Positions 24,477 through 37,850 are shown, counted from the first letter of the stretch. The stretch is 64,000 bases of DNA from Anaeramoeba ignava (GCA_028826165.1 JAPDFW010000017.1:1-64000), one strand, 5' to 3'. The notes: generated from the letters alone by a model not told the origin. A program made the numbers and translations.

Positions 24477-25218
24477 CTTTTTTATTTTTATTTTTATTTT
24501 TATTTTTATTTTTATTTTTATTTTTATTTTTATTTTTATTTTTATTTTTATTTTTATTTTCATTTTTCAAATTTTCAATAGATTTATTTATATATTATAT
24601 ATATAAATAAAAAAGAAAAATGAAAGAAGAAGAAAAAAATGAATTCCACTTTTTAAAAAAAAAATCCACAAAAACATTTTTTTTCCATTTTTTTTTTCAA
24701 TTTTTTTTATTTAAATTTAGAATAATTTTAATTAAGGAATTGTATCTAAATTTCAATTACTTTGAAAGTTTATATTTATTTTTATTTTTATTTTCATTTT
24801 TTTTTGTTTATATTATTTATTTACTTCAATCTTTTTTATTTATTTATTTATTTATTTATTAATTAATTAAAATCTAAAATAATTTTTAATTTATAAATAA
24901 ATAAATAATAAATAAATTAATTAATTACATTCAAAGTTTACATGATTTTGATTTTGATTTTTATTTTGATTTTGATTTTGATTTTGATTTTGATTTCAAA
25001 AATGTTAAATAAATAAATAAATAAATAAAAAATCATTTCTTTTTATTTTATTTATTGAAAATATAAATATAAATATAAATATAAATATAAATATAAATAT
25101 AAACATAAATTATGTGTTATTTGTCTTCTTAAATGAAAATAAATCAATTCATTTGGTTTGTAAATTATTTATTCAATAGTTTCTAAATCATTTTTAAAAG
25201 CCAAATAAATAAATATCA
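24477..25218. repeat. ATTTTT run, diverged R77 unit and conserved block C1 copy 4
   Basis: An (ATTTTT)n run occupies about 24.48-24.56 kb, an R77-like unit about 24.70-24.80 kb, GATTTT repeats about 24.95-24.99 kb, and AAATAT with the ATTATGTGTTATTTGTC block about 25.06-25.20 kb. The two short plus-strand Phe/Tyr frames are microsatellite translations. Confidence 0.65.
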
Positions 25219-26425
25219 ATCTGAAAATAAATCTAAAAATAAATCTGAAAAAAATCTTAAAATAAATCTGAAAATAAATCTTAAAATAAATCTAAAAATA
25301 AATCTAAAAATAAATCTGAAAAATAAATCTTAAAAATAAATCTGAAAATAAATCTGAAAATAAATCTTAAAATAAATCTGAAAATCAATCTGAAAATAAA
25401 TCTTAAAATAAATCTGAAAATAAATCTGAAAATAAATCTTAAAATAAATCTGAAAATAAATCTTAAAAATAAATCTGAAAATCAATCTGAAAATCAATCT
25501 GAAAATAAATCTGAAAATAAATCTGAAAATCAATCTGAAAATAAATCTGAAAATAAATCTGAAAATAAATCTGAAAATAAATCTGAAAATCAATCTGAAA
25601 ATAAATCTGAAAATAAATCTGAAAATAAATCTGAAAATAAATCTGAAAATAAATCTGAAAATAAATCTGAAAATAAATCTGAAAATAAATCTGAAAATAA
25701 ATCTGAAAATAAATCTGAAAATAAATCTGAAAAATCTGAAAATAAATCTGAAAATAAATCTGAAAAAAATAAAATAAAAATAAATCTAAAAATAAAAATG
25801 AAAAATAAATCTGAAAATAAATCTGAAAATAAATCTGAAAATAAAATCTTAAAATAAATCTGAAAATAAATCTGAAAATAAATCTGAAAATAAATCTGAA
25901 AATAAATCTGAAAATAAATCTGAAAATAAATCTGAAAATATAAATCTGAAAATAAATCTTGAAAATAAATCTGAAAAATAAAATCTGAAAATAAATCTGA
26001 AAATAAAAAAAAAAATAAATCTGAAAATAAATCTAAAAATAAATCTGAAAATAACGAAAAAATAAATCTGAAAATAAATCTAAAAAAATAAATCTGAAAA
26101 TAAATCTGAAAAATAAATCTGAAAATAAATCTGAAAATAAATCTAAAAATAAATCTTAAAATAAATCTGAAAATAAATCTGAAAATAAATCTGAAAATAA
26201 ATCTTAAAAAAATAAATCTGAAAATAAATCTAAAAATAAATCTGAAAATAAATCTTGAAAATAAATCTAAAAATAAATCTTAAAATCTGAAAAATTTGAA
26301 AATAAATCTGAAAAATAAATCTGAAAATAAATCTGAAAATAAATCTGAAAATCAAATAAATCTAAAAATAAATCTGAAAATAAATCTGAAAATAAATCGA
26401 AAATAAATTAAAAATAAATCTGAAA
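25219..26425. repeat. R12a 12-bp array, about 1.2 kb
   Basis: About 95 AAAATAAATCTG units, highly regular from about 25.33 to 25.72 kb and with insertions afterwards. The 87-codon minus-strand Ile-Phe-Arg frame is array translation. Confidence 0.9.
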
Positions 26426-28320
26426 ATCAATCAAATTTTTCGTTATTTTTGTTTTAAATTGAAAATACAACAAGAAAATAAAAAAAAAATAATTTGAAAA
26501 TAAATCTGAAAAATTAAAATTAAAAAAAATGAAAAAATTAAAAAAATTTGAAAAATTAATATTAATAAATTTATTTGAAAAAATGAATAGTTTTTGTTTT
26601 GATTATAAATATTGAAAAAAAAAAATTAAATTTTAAATATTATTAAATATTTTTGATTATTTTTGATTTTTGATTTAAAATTATTTTAAATAATTAAAAA
26701 ATTTTGTTAATCTGAAAATTTTTCAATTAAATTAATTAATTTTCCCAAAATCAATTAATTAATAAATTAATTAATTATAAATTTTTCATTTTTTTTTGAA
26801 ATTTTTCATTTTAAATTTTTGATTTTATAAAAGATTACATTAATTAAAATGTTTTTGAAAATAATTTAAATTTTTGTTTTTAAAAATAAAAGCACTAATC
26901 AAAAATTTTCAATTTTAAAACCTATTTAACCTAATAAAAAAAAAAAAATAAAAAATAAAATAAATTAAAATTAATTAATAAATTGAAAAAATCTGAAAAT
27001 AAATCAAAAAATTTTGAAAAATTTTTGAAATAAAATTATTTAAAATAAATTTATTGAAAATTAAATAAATATTTATAATAAATAACTATTTAAATAAATA
27101 ATTAAAAATAATTGAAAATAAAATTAATAAAATTAAATTTTATTTTTGAAAAATTATAAAATTATTATTCAAATAAATAAATTAAAAGGAAAAATTTAAA
27201 ATTATTTATAATTATAAATAAAAATAAAATTAAAAATTAAAAATTTAGAATTTTTTAAATAAATTTTATTATTTTTGAATTGATTTGAATTATTATTGAA
27301 TTGAATTGATTTTTGATTCTTTTATATTTTAAATAAATAAATATTTTTTATTATTTTTTGATTTTAATTTCTTTCAATTTCATTTTGATTTTTGATTTTT
27401 GATTTTTATTGAAGGTAATTTTTTTATTTTTATTTATTTTTATATTTAAAATAAGAAAAATGAAAAATAAAAAATGAAAAATGAAAAATAAAAAATCAAA
27501 AATTTTCAATTAAAACCTATTTAAATAATAAAATTAATAAATTAATTAATGATATTTTAGAAATCAAAATCCATTTAAAATTTATAAATAAAATATAAAT
27601 AAAAATAATTTGGAATAAAATTAATAAATGAATAAAAATAAATAAATAAATAAAATAAATATAAAATTAATAATAGAAATAATCTAATCTAATTTAATCT
27701 AATTGAATTGAAAAAAATAAGTTTAAATTTTAATTAAATAAATAAATAAATAAATACTTTTAATTGAATTAATTAAATTTTGGTGGATTGAATAATTAGT
27801 TTTTGGATTATAAATAATGATTTTTGAAGAATTTAAATTTAATAAAATAAAAATTTATGAAAAATAAAAATATAAAATTATTAATTAATTAATGATATAA
27901 TTAATTAATAAATTTATAAATTTTTATGAATTAAAAATAAACTTTACAAGTAAATTAGTTAATAAAGTAGTTTTGGATTTAGATATTAAAATTGTCTTGA
28001 AATAAAAGTTTTCCAAAATAAATAAAAAAATATTTAATTTTTAAATTTGGAATTAATAATAAAAATGAAAATAATAAAATATAATTTTATAATTTAAAAA
28101 TAAAAAATAATAAAATTAATAATAGAAATAAAATAAATAATTTAAATTTAAAATAAATAAAAATAAAATAATAAAATATAATTTTATAAAATTTTAAATT
28201 AAATAAATAAAAATTAAGAATATAAAATAAAATCAATAATTAAATTAAAATAAAATTAATAAAATAAAAAAATCAAATAATAAAAAAAATAATAAAATAA
28301 TAAAATAATAAAATGATAAA
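26426..28320. repeat. Eroded copy of C2, S145 and spacer E1
   Basis: Landmarks remain in order: TTTTCGTTATTTTTG, TAAAAGCACTAATCAAAA, ACCTATTTAACCTAATAAA and GTAGTTTTGGATTTAGATAT. The sequence between them is degraded, with many AAAA and GAAAA insertions that resemble bleed-through of the neighbouring R12a array. It corresponds to 10.92-12.58 kb. The cause may be true decay or a low-quality consensus. Confidence 0.6.
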
Positions 28321-28990
28321 TATTTTAAAATGAATACAGACATTTTAGAATTTAAAAACTTATAAAAATTAATAATCAATTTTTATTTTTATTTTTATTT
28401 TTATGGAATATTTTGAATCAATAAAAAAAGAAAAGAAAAGAAAAGAAAAAGAAAAATTGGATTTTTAATTTATTTATTTTAGATAAAAATATTAAAAGAA
28501 ATGAAACAAACAAAACAAAACAAATTTGATGATTTTTTTTTGTTTCTAAATAAAACATATAAAAATAATATCAATTTGATTTTTTTTTTATATTTATATT
28601 TAGATTTTATTTTCAGAACAAATTATCAATAGATTTTGAATTTTGAATTTGGTTTAAATTTTGAATTTAAATTTTGAATTTAAATTTTGATTTAAATTTT
28701 GAATTTAAATTTTGATTTAAATTTGAATTTAAATTTTGGAAATGAAAAATGAAATGAAATAAATTATTGATTGATTATTAATTAATTGATTGATATTTTC
28801 CAAATCAAAATTTATTTAATAAAAATAAAATAATTTAAAAAATAAATAAATAAATAAATAAATATAATCAGATAAATTGAATCTAAAAATGAAGTGAAAA
28901 AGAAATTTAATTAATTAATTAATTACCTTTGATAAATTATAATTATAAATAATGATAAAATAAATATAAATTTTAGATTTTTGAAATTCT
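28321..28990. other. Spacer before S172, copy 2
   Basis: Corresponds to 12.58-13.25 kb: GAATACAGACATTTTAG, TATGGAATATTTTGAATCAA and TGATATTTTCCAAATCAAAA. No gene was seen. Confidence 0.6.
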
Positions 28991-30478
28991 TTGATTTTTA
29001 AATTTAAATTTATAAAATTTTTTGCTTTATAAATTTGTTTATAATATATATAAATAAATTGATTTTTATTTTTAAATTTGAATTGAAATAAAATTGAAAT
29101 TAAATTTATATATTTTATATATAGAAATTGATTTTTATTTTTGAATATAAATTATAAATATAAACAAAATTAAATTATACTTTTATTATAAATTTATTTA
29201 TAATATATAAAAATAAATTGATTTTTATTTTTAATTTAAATTTAAATAAATTGAAAATTAAATTTTATATTTTTTATAGAGAGAAATTGATTTTTATTTT
29301 TGAATATAAATTATAAATAAATTGAAATAAATTATTTTTTATAAAATTGCTCATAATTTTAATATATTAAATAAATTGAATTTTAGAAATGAATAAACAA
29401 ATTAAATTTATATATTTTATATATAGAGAGAAATTTTTTTATTTAAAATATAAAAGTGCAAATTAAATTGGGAATTATAAAATATTCCGTTGTTTATAAT
29501 TTAAATAAATATAAATAAATTGATTTTTATTTTAATTTAAATTATAAATAAATTGAAAATTAAATTTATATATTTTATATATAGAGAAAACTGATTTTTA
29601 TTTTTGAATATAACATTGAAATTAAATTAATAAATTATTTTATTATAAATTTATTTCAAGTAACATAAAATTAAAACTGATCTTTACTTTAAAGTCTAAA
29701 AGTTCTATAAATAAACTGGTAAAACTAAATTTGAGACATTCTAGAAAAGTATGTTTATTAATATGGAGAAACGATTTTTATTTCTTTCGAATTATGCAAA
29801 ATCATGCTAAATGGGCAAAGCTCTGGAAAACAAATCAATTAATTTGATTTTGTTTATGAAACTGGCGCCCGGTATACCATGAGTTGGCGGTAAATAAATT
29901 GACTTTTATTCTGAATCAACCTGAAACAAATGAAAACAAATTCATATTATATTCTACATAGAGAAATGGAAACGATTCCTTTTTATTTTTGAATATAAAT
30001 TATAAACAAATTGAAATTAAATTAATTATTATTTTATAATATAATTAATTTTATTTTTATTTATTATTTTTATTTCAAGTTTGATTTTAAAACTGATTTT
30101 TTTTTAAATTTAAAATTTAAAAATAAATTGAAAAGTAAATTTTATTACATTAATAATATATGTTTATTAAATATAAAATTGATTTTTATTTTTGAATAAA
30201 TATGAAAATAAATGAAATTTATAAATTATTTTCAATATAAATTATTTTTACAATTAAAAATTTGGCGCCATTTTACAATATATAAATAAAAAAATTGATT
30301 TTTATTTTAAATTAAATTGAAAATAAATGAAATTAAAAATTAAATCATATTTTAAATATAGAGAGAATTTTGATTTTTATTTTTGAATTCAATATAAATT
30401 ATAAATCAAAAAATTAAATTAAAAATTAATTATTTTATTATAAATTTGTTTTATAATATATATAAATAAAATTTTTAT
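28991..30478. repeat. S172 satellite, block 3, strongly mutated in its centre
   Basis: Recognisable monomers at 29.0-29.65 kb are followed by about 29.65-30.0 kb of text with far more G and C (GGCGCCCGGTATACC near 29.86 kb). Read alongside S172, this still follows the monomer order: TATGGAGAAACGATTTTTAT for TATAGAGAGAAATTGATTTT, and ACATAGAGAAATGG further on. A GGCGCC word occurs again near 30.26 kb. This is therefore a highly mutated satellite, not a unique gene. Confidence 0.65.
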
Positions 30479-30479
30479 T

Positions 30480-31150
30480 TAATCAAATCCAAAAAGAATA
30501 TTTAATAAAATATATTTTTATTAATATATTTATTATTCTGATATTATATTTATTATATTATTTATTAATATAATATTGATAATTAATTTGATTCCATTAT
30601 TATATTAATTTTGAATATATATTTTGATTTAATATTTATTATTGAAAATGTTTAAAATATATAAATTAGAATAAAATTTGATTTTTATTTTTGATTTATA
30701 TTTATACAAATTGAAATAAAGTTGATAAAAATATTATTTATTTTGATTTATACTTTTAAAAATTTATTTTTATTTTTAAACATTTTACATTATATATATT
30801 TTTGAATTAATATTTATTATTATATATTTATTAATTATATATTCATTAATTATATTTATATAATATAATTAATATTCATTTTTATTTATTATTTTTCATT
30901 TCAAATTTATTTATTTTAATAATTAATAATAAATAAATTTCCATTTATAATTAATTAATTAATTAATTCTAATATTTTTATTTTTATTAATAATTCAATT
31001 ATTATTTTCAAAATTTATTTTTATTTATTTTATTAATTTTATTTTTGATTTTTCAAAATTCATTTACACAATAAAATAAAATGAAAATAAAATAAATTAC
31101 AATTAAAAATATTTTATTTATTTAATTTATAAAATATAAAATATGAATTA
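30480..31150. repeat. M block, copy 1
   Basis: The first good copy of the roughly 750-bp block: AATATTTAATAAAATATA, TTATTCTGATATTATATTTA, a TGATTTATACTTTTAAAAAT segment, TTTCATTTCAAATTTATTTA, and ending in ACACAATAAAATAAAATGAA. The TTTTGATTTATACTT part is slightly divergent. Noncoding. Confidence 0.82.
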
Positions 31151-31920
31151 AATTGAATTAAAATTAAATTAAATTGAAAATTAAAAAATGAAAATAGAAA
31201 TTAAATTGTAAAATGAAAATGAAATTGAAAAAAATTAAATTAAATTGAAAATGAAATTGCAAAATAAATAAATAAATAAATAAATAGAAGAAGAAAAGAA
31301 GATAAAATATATATTATATTTTAAAAATTGATTATTAATTCTAAATTAATAAAAAACAAAATTAAATTAAATTAAATTAAATTAAAATTAAAATAAATAT
31401 TTATTTATAAATATTTTAATTTACAAAATACTAAAAATATATATATCAAATATAAAAATAAATTTCAAAATTAAAAACATAAATTAAAAATAAAAATAAA
31501 AATAAATTAAATTATGAATAAATTATGAATAAATTATTATTAATCCCCTTATGCCCCTTCAACCCAATCCCATTTTAATTTCCTTTTATTTCCTTTATAA
31601 ATTAACTATAAATGAAATTGAATATAAATTTGAATTGAAATAAATATAAATTAAATAGAATTCTATTGTAAATTAATTCAAAACATACTTCAATTTTGTT
31701 TTACAATTGAAATAAAATAATTATTTTATATTAAATTGAATAAAAAATATAATAAAATAACTTAATTCAAAATAGATTTACTTTTTGTTCTGTTTTAATT
31801 TAAAATAATTGAAAATCAAAATAAATCAAATAAAATTGAAATAAAATTGAAATAAAATTGAAAAGTAAGTGTTTAAACATAAATTCGTTTTGTTAATAAA
31901 TAAATAAAATGAAAACAAAA
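31151..31920. other. Spacer between M block and R30 array, conserved at 63 kb
   Basis: It contains GAAGAAGAAAAGAAGATAAA, AAATATATATATCAAATA, the C-rich word at 31545-31571, TTCAAAACATACTTCAATTT and GTGTTTAAACATAAATTCG just before the array. The same order occurs at about 62.99-63.80 kb. No open frame was seen. Confidence 0.65.
31545..31571 (-). promoter_or_regulatory. G-quadruplex motif on the minus strand
   Basis: The plus strand reads CCCC-TTATG-CCCC-TTCAA-CCC-AAT-CCC. The minus strand therefore has four runs of three or four G with loops of 3, 5 and 5 nt, which fits the canonical G3+N1-7 pattern. It is preserved in the second copy at 63427-63452 despite sequence change in one loop. The role is unknown; replication pausing or an array boundary are possibilities. 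Confidence 0.55.
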
Positions 31921-34480
31921 TGTAATTTAATTTAATTTAATTGTAAATTGAATTTAATTTATTTAATTTAATTGTAAATTGAATTTAATTTATTTAATTT
32001 AATTGTAAATTGAATTGAATCATTTATTTAATTTAATTGTAAATTGAATTTATTTAATTTAATTGTGAATTGAATTATTTATTTAATTTAATTGTAAATT
32101 GAATTTATTTAATTTAATTGTAAATTGAATGTAATTTAATTGTAAATTGAAATTATTTATTAATTTAATTGTAAATTGAATTATTTATTTAATTTAATTG
32201 TAAATTGAATTATTTATTTTGATTTAATTGTAAATTGAATTATTTATTTATTTTGATTTAATTGTAAATTGAATTTATTTATTAATTTAATTGTAAATTG
32301 AATTATATTTATTTAATTTAATTGTAAATTGAATTATATTTATTAATTTAATTGTAAATTGAATTATTTATTTAATTTAATTGTAAATTGAATTAATTTA
32401 TTTAATTTAATTGTAAATTGAATTATATTTATTTAATTTAATTGTAAATTGAATGTAATTTATTTAATTTAATTGTAAATTGAATTAATTTATTTAATTT
32501 AATTGTAAATTGAATTTATTTAATTTAATTGTAAATTGAATTTATTTATTGATTTAATTTAATTGTAAATTGAATTAAATTTATTGATTTAATTGTAAAT
32601 TGAATTAATTTATTGATTTAATTGTAAATTGAATTAATTTATTGATTTAATTGTAAATTGAATTAATTTATTTAATTTAATTGTAAATTGAATTAATTTT
32701 ATTTAATTTAATTGTAAATTGAATTTATTTATTAATTTAATTGTAAATTGAATTATTTATTGATTTAATTGTAAAATTGAATTTATTTATTTAATTTAAT
32801 TGTAAATTGAATTAATTTATTGATTTAATTGTAAATTGAATTATTTATTAATTTAATTGTAAATTGAATTATTTATTTAATTTAATTGTAAATTGAATTA
32901 TTTATTTAATTTAATTGTAAATTGAATTATTTATTAATTTAATTGTAAATTGAATTAAATTTAATTTAAATTGAATTAAATTTAATTGTAAATTGAATTA
33001 TATTTATTTAATTGTAAATTGAATTATATTTATTTAATTGTAAATTGAATTATTTAATTTAATTGTAAATTGAATGTAATTTAATTGTAAATTGAATGTA
33101 ATTTAATTGTAAATTGAATGTAATTTAATTGTAAATTGAATTATTTAATTTAATTTAATTGTAAATTGAATTTATTTAATTTAATTGTAAATTGAATTTA
33201 TTTTAATTTAATTGTAAATTGAATTGAATTTAATTGTAAATTGAATTGAATTTATTTAATTTAATTGTAAATTGAATTTATTTATTTAATTTAATTGTAA
33301 ATTGAATTATTTATTTAATTTAATTGTAAATTGAATTTATTTATTTAATTTAATTGTAAATTGAATTTATTTATTTAATTTAATTGTAAAATTGAATTTA
33401 TTTAATTTTAATTTAATTAAATTGAATTATTTTTAATTTAATTGTAAATTGAATTATATTTATTTAATTTAATTGTAAATTGAATTTATTTAATTTAATT
33501 GTAAATTGAATTATTTATTAATTTAATTTAAAATTTGAATGTAATTTATTTAATTTAATTGTAAATTGAATTATATTTATTAATTTAATTGTAAATTTAA
33601 TTGTAAATTTAATTTAATTGTAAATTGAATTGTAAATTTAATTTAATTTAATTGTAAATTGAATTATTTATTTATTTAATTTAATTGTAAATTGAATTAT
33701 TTATTAATTTAATTGTAAATTGAATTATTTATTAATTTAATTGTAAATTGAATTGAATTATTTATTTAATTTAATTGTAAATTGAATTGAATTATTTATT
33801 TAATTTAATTGTAAAATTGAATTATTTATTGATTTAATTGTAAATTGAATTATATTTATTTAATTTAATTTAATTGAAAAATTGAATTTTAAATTAATTT
33901 AAATTTAATTGTAAATTGAATTATTTATTTAATTTAATTGTAAATTGAATTATATTTATTTAATTTAATTGTAAATTGAATTATATTTATTTAATTTAAT
34001 TGTAAATTGAATTATATTTATTTAATTTAATTTAAATTAAATTGAATTTAATTTTAATTGTAAATTGAATTATTTATTAATTTAATTGTAAATTGAATTT
34101 ATTTAATTTAATTGTGAAAATTGAATTTATTTAATTTAATTGTAAATTGAATTATTTATTTAATTTAATTGTAAATTGAATTATTTATTTAATTTAATTG
34201 TAAATTGAATTATTTATTAATTTAATTGTAAATTGAATTATTTATTTAATTTAATTGTAAATTGAATTATTTATTAATTTAATTGTAAATTGAATTATTT
34301 ATTAATTTAATTGTAAATTGAATTTATTTATTTAATTTAATTGTAAATTGAATTATATTTATTAAATTTAATTGTAAATTTAATTGTAAATTTAATTTAA
34401 TTGTAAATTGAATTGTAAAATTTAATTTAATTTAATTGTAAATTGAATTTATTTAATTTAATTGTAAATTTAATTCAAAA
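31921..34480. repeat. R30 array (TTAATTGTAAATTGAATT-based)
   Basis: About 2.5 kb built on TTTAATTGTAAATTGAATT with a variable linker (TATTTATT, TATATTTATTTAA, GTAA and others). Unit lengths vary, mostly about 24-36 bp. Linker types are interspersed rather than in blocks. There are no unique spacers, so this is not a CRISPR array. Confidence 0.92.
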
Positions 34481-34975
34481 TAAAAATAATAAGAAAAATC
34501 AAAATAAAAATCAGAAATGAATATTGATTTATTTTTTTTTGTGTTTATTTATTATGTAAAGTTGATTGTAATCTAAATTGAAAATTTAAATTAATTCAAA
34601 TTCAAATCAAATTCAATTTAAATTCAAATCAAATTAAATGAAAATCAAATTCAATTCAAATCAAATTCAAATTCAAATTCAAATCAAATCAAATCAATTC
34701 AAATTCAAATTAAATTCAAATTAAATTCAAATTAAATTCAAATTCAAATTCAAATTCAAATTAAATTCAAATCAAATTCAAATTCAAATTCAAATTCAAA
34801 TTCAAATTAAATTCAAATTCAAATTAAATTCAAATTAAATTAAATTCAAATTAAATTCAAATTAAATTCAAATCAAAATTAAAATGAAAATCAAATTGAA
34901 AATGAAAATGAAAATGAAAATGAAATTAAATTAGATTTAAAATAAATTAAATTGTAAATGAAATTAAAATGAAAT
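34481..34975. repeat. CAAATT-rich array and lead-in to M block
   Basis: Units of TTCAAA and AAATTAAATTC occupy about 34.59-34.88 kb, followed by AAATGAAAATGAAAATG. The same kind of array recurs at about 39.74-39.89 and 42.33-42.53 kb, always just before an S172 or M block. No gene was seen. Confidence 0.8.
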
Positions 34976-35720
34976 TTTGAATAAAATAATAAATGAAAAT
35001 AAATAAATAATTATTCTAAAAAATATAAAAAGAATTACAAAATAAAAATCAAATCCAAAAAAAAAGAATATTTAATAAAATATATTTTTATTAATATATT
35101 TATTATTCTGATATTATATTTATTATATTATTTATTAATATAATATTGATAATAAATTTGATTCCATTATTATATTAATTTTGAATATATATTTTGATTT
35201 AATATTTATTATTGAAAAATGTTAAAAAATATATAAATTAGAATAAAATTTGATTTTTTTTATTTTTTTGATTTATATTTATATAAATTGAAATAAAGTT
35301 GATAAAAATATTATTTATTTTTGATTTATACTTTTAAAAATTTATTTTTATTTTTAAACATTTTATATTACATATATTTTGAATTGATATTTTGTTATTA
35401 TATATTTATTAATTATATATTCATTCTTTTATATTTATATAATATAATTAATATTCATTTTTATTTATTATTTTTTTCATTTCAAATTTATTTATTTTAA
35501 TAATTAATAATAATAAATTTTGATTTATAATTAATTAATTAATTAATTAATTCTAATATTTTTATTTTATTAATAATTCAATTATTATTTCAAAATTTAT
35601 TTTTATTTTATTAATTTTATTTTTGATTTTTCAAAATTTATTTACACACAAAAATAAAATGGGAAAATAAAATAAATTACAATTAAAAATATTTATTAAA
35701 TTGTTTAAAAAAATATAAAT
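34976..35720. repeat. M block, copy 2
   Basis: A full-length copy, from TGAATAAAATAATAAATG to TTACAATTAAAAATATTTATT, close to copies 5 and 6. Confidence 0.88.
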
Positions 35721-35754
35721 TGAAATAATTAAAATGTAATTGAAAAAATGTGAA

Positions 35755-36126
35755 TTGAAAATGTAATTGAAAATGTAATTAAAAAAATTCAAATTAATTG
35801 AAAATGTAATTGAAAATGAAATTGAAAATGTAATTGAAAATGAAATGAAATGAAATGAAAAATGTAATTGAAAATGTAATTGAAAATGTAATTGAAAATG
35901 TAATTGAAAATGTAATTGAAAATGTAATTGAAAATGTAATTGAAAATGTAATTGAAAATGTAATTGAAAATGTAATTGAAAATGTAATTGAAAATGTAAT
36001 TGAAAATGAAATTGAAAATGTAATTGAAAATGTAATTGAAAATGTAATTGAAAATGTAATTGAAAATGAAATTGAAAATGTAATTGAAAATGTAATTGAA
36101 AATGTAATTGAAAATGTAATTGAAAA
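35755..36126. repeat. R12b 12-bp array (GAAAATGTAATT), largest copy
   Basis: About 29 units with occasional GAAAATGAAATT variants. The unit is 12 bp with no stop in several frames, so three overlapping open frames (one plus, two minus, 101-177 codons, tetrapeptide repeats) arise. They have no independent support. A GAAAAAGAAAAAAG tail and ATAACCAAAAGAAATAAAT follow. Confidence 0.92.
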
Positions 36127-36179
36127 AATTGAAAAAAAGAAAAAGAAAAAAGAAAAATAACCAAAAGAAATAAATATTT

Positions 36180-37195
36180 ATTTGTTTTAAATTCAAATCA
36201 AATTAAATTCAAATTAAATTCAAAATCAAATTCAAATTAAATTGAAAATTAAATTTATATATTTTATATATAGAGAGAAATTGATTTTTTTTATTTTTTG
36301 AATATAAATTATAAATAAATTGAAAATTAAATTTATTAATTATTTTGTTATAAATTTGTTTATATATATATAAATAAATTGATTTTTTTTATTTTTGAAT
36401 TTAAATTATAAATAAATTGAAAAATAAATTTATATATTTTATATATAGAGAGAAATTGATTTTTTATTTTTTGAATATAAATTATAAATAAATTGGAAAT
36501 TAAATTAATAAATTATTTTGTTATAAATTTGTTTATAATATATATAAATAAATTGATTTTTTTATTTTTAATTTGAATTGAAATAAATTGAAAATTAAAT
36601 TTATATATTTTATATATAGAGAGAAATTGATTTTTTTATTTTTGAATATAAATTATAAATAAATTGAAAATTAAATTAATTAATTATTTTGTTATAAATT
36701 TGTTTTATAATATATATAAATAAATTGATTTTTATTTTTGATTTAAATTAAAAATAAATTGAAAATTAAATTTATATATTTTATATATAGAGAGAAATTG
36801 ATTTTTTATTTTTGAATATAAATTATAAATAAATTGGAAATTAAATTAATTAATTATTTTTGTTATAAATTTGTTTATAATATATATAAATAAATTGATT
36901 TTTTTATTTTGAATTTGAATTATAAATAAATTGAAAAATAAATTTATATATTTTATATATAGAGAGAAATTGATTTTTATTTTTGAATATAAATTATAAA
37001 TAAATTGGAAATTAAATTAATTAAAGTATTTTTGTTATAAATTTGTTTTATAATATATATAAATAAATTGATTTTTATTTTTAATTTGAATTATAAATAA
37101 ATTGAAAATTAAATTTATATATTTTATATATAGAGAGAAATTGATTTTTATTTTTGAATATAAATTATAAATAAATTGGAAATTAAATTGAAATT
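36180..37195. repeat. Short CAAAT run and S172 satellite, block 4 (about 6 monomers)
   Basis: The TATATAGAGAG marker recurs at about 172-178 bp from about 36.27 to 37.13 kb. The right edge runs directly into a CAAATCTAAATTAAA segment before the M block. Confidence 0.88.
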
Positions 37196-37850
37196 CAAAT
37201 CTAAATTAAATTAAATTGAAAATGAAATTGAAAATGAAATTAAATTATATTTAAAATAAATTAAATTGTAAATGAAGTTAAAATGAAATTTTGAATAAAA
37301 TAATAAATGAAAAGAAATAAATAATTATTCTAAAAATATAAAAAGAATTACAAAATAAAAATCAAATTCAAAAAGAATATTTAATAAAATATATTTTTAT
37401 TAATATATTTATTATTCTGATATTATATTTATTATATTATTTATTAATATAATATTGATAATAAATTTGATTACATTATTATATTAATTTTGAATATATA
37501 TTTTGATTTAATATTTATTATTGAAAAATGTTTAAAAATATATAAATTAGAATAAAATTTGATTTTTATTTTTGATTTATATTTATATAAATTGAAATAA
37601 AGTTGATAAAAATATTATTTATTTTGATTTATACTTTTAAAAATTTATTTTTATTTTTAAACATTTTTCATTATATATATTTTGAATTGATATTTATTAT
37701 TTATATATTTATTAATTATATATTCATTAATTATATTTATATAATATAATTAATATTCATTTTTATTTATTATTTTTCATTTCAAATTTATTTATTTTAA
37801 TAATTAATAATAATAAATTTTCATTTATAATTAATTCTAATATTTTTATT
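37196..37850. repeat. M block, copy 3, joined to variant V
   Basis: The M block is intact up to AATTAATAATAATAAATTTT. It then passes into TTTAATTTAATTTAAAATA instead of the usual TTAATTAATTAATTC ending. Confidence 0.82.

Noticed and set aside
31921-34480. CRISPR array
   Set aside because: The repeat core is A/T-only and linkers are short, recurrent and not unique. There are no cas genes and the context is eukaryotic.
35631-36196. 135- and 177-codon frames over the R12b array
   Set aside because: Tetrapeptide repeats from a 12-bp unit, open on both strands in parallel. The same happens at 39.4-39.7, 43.3-43.5 and 53.1-53.9 kb.
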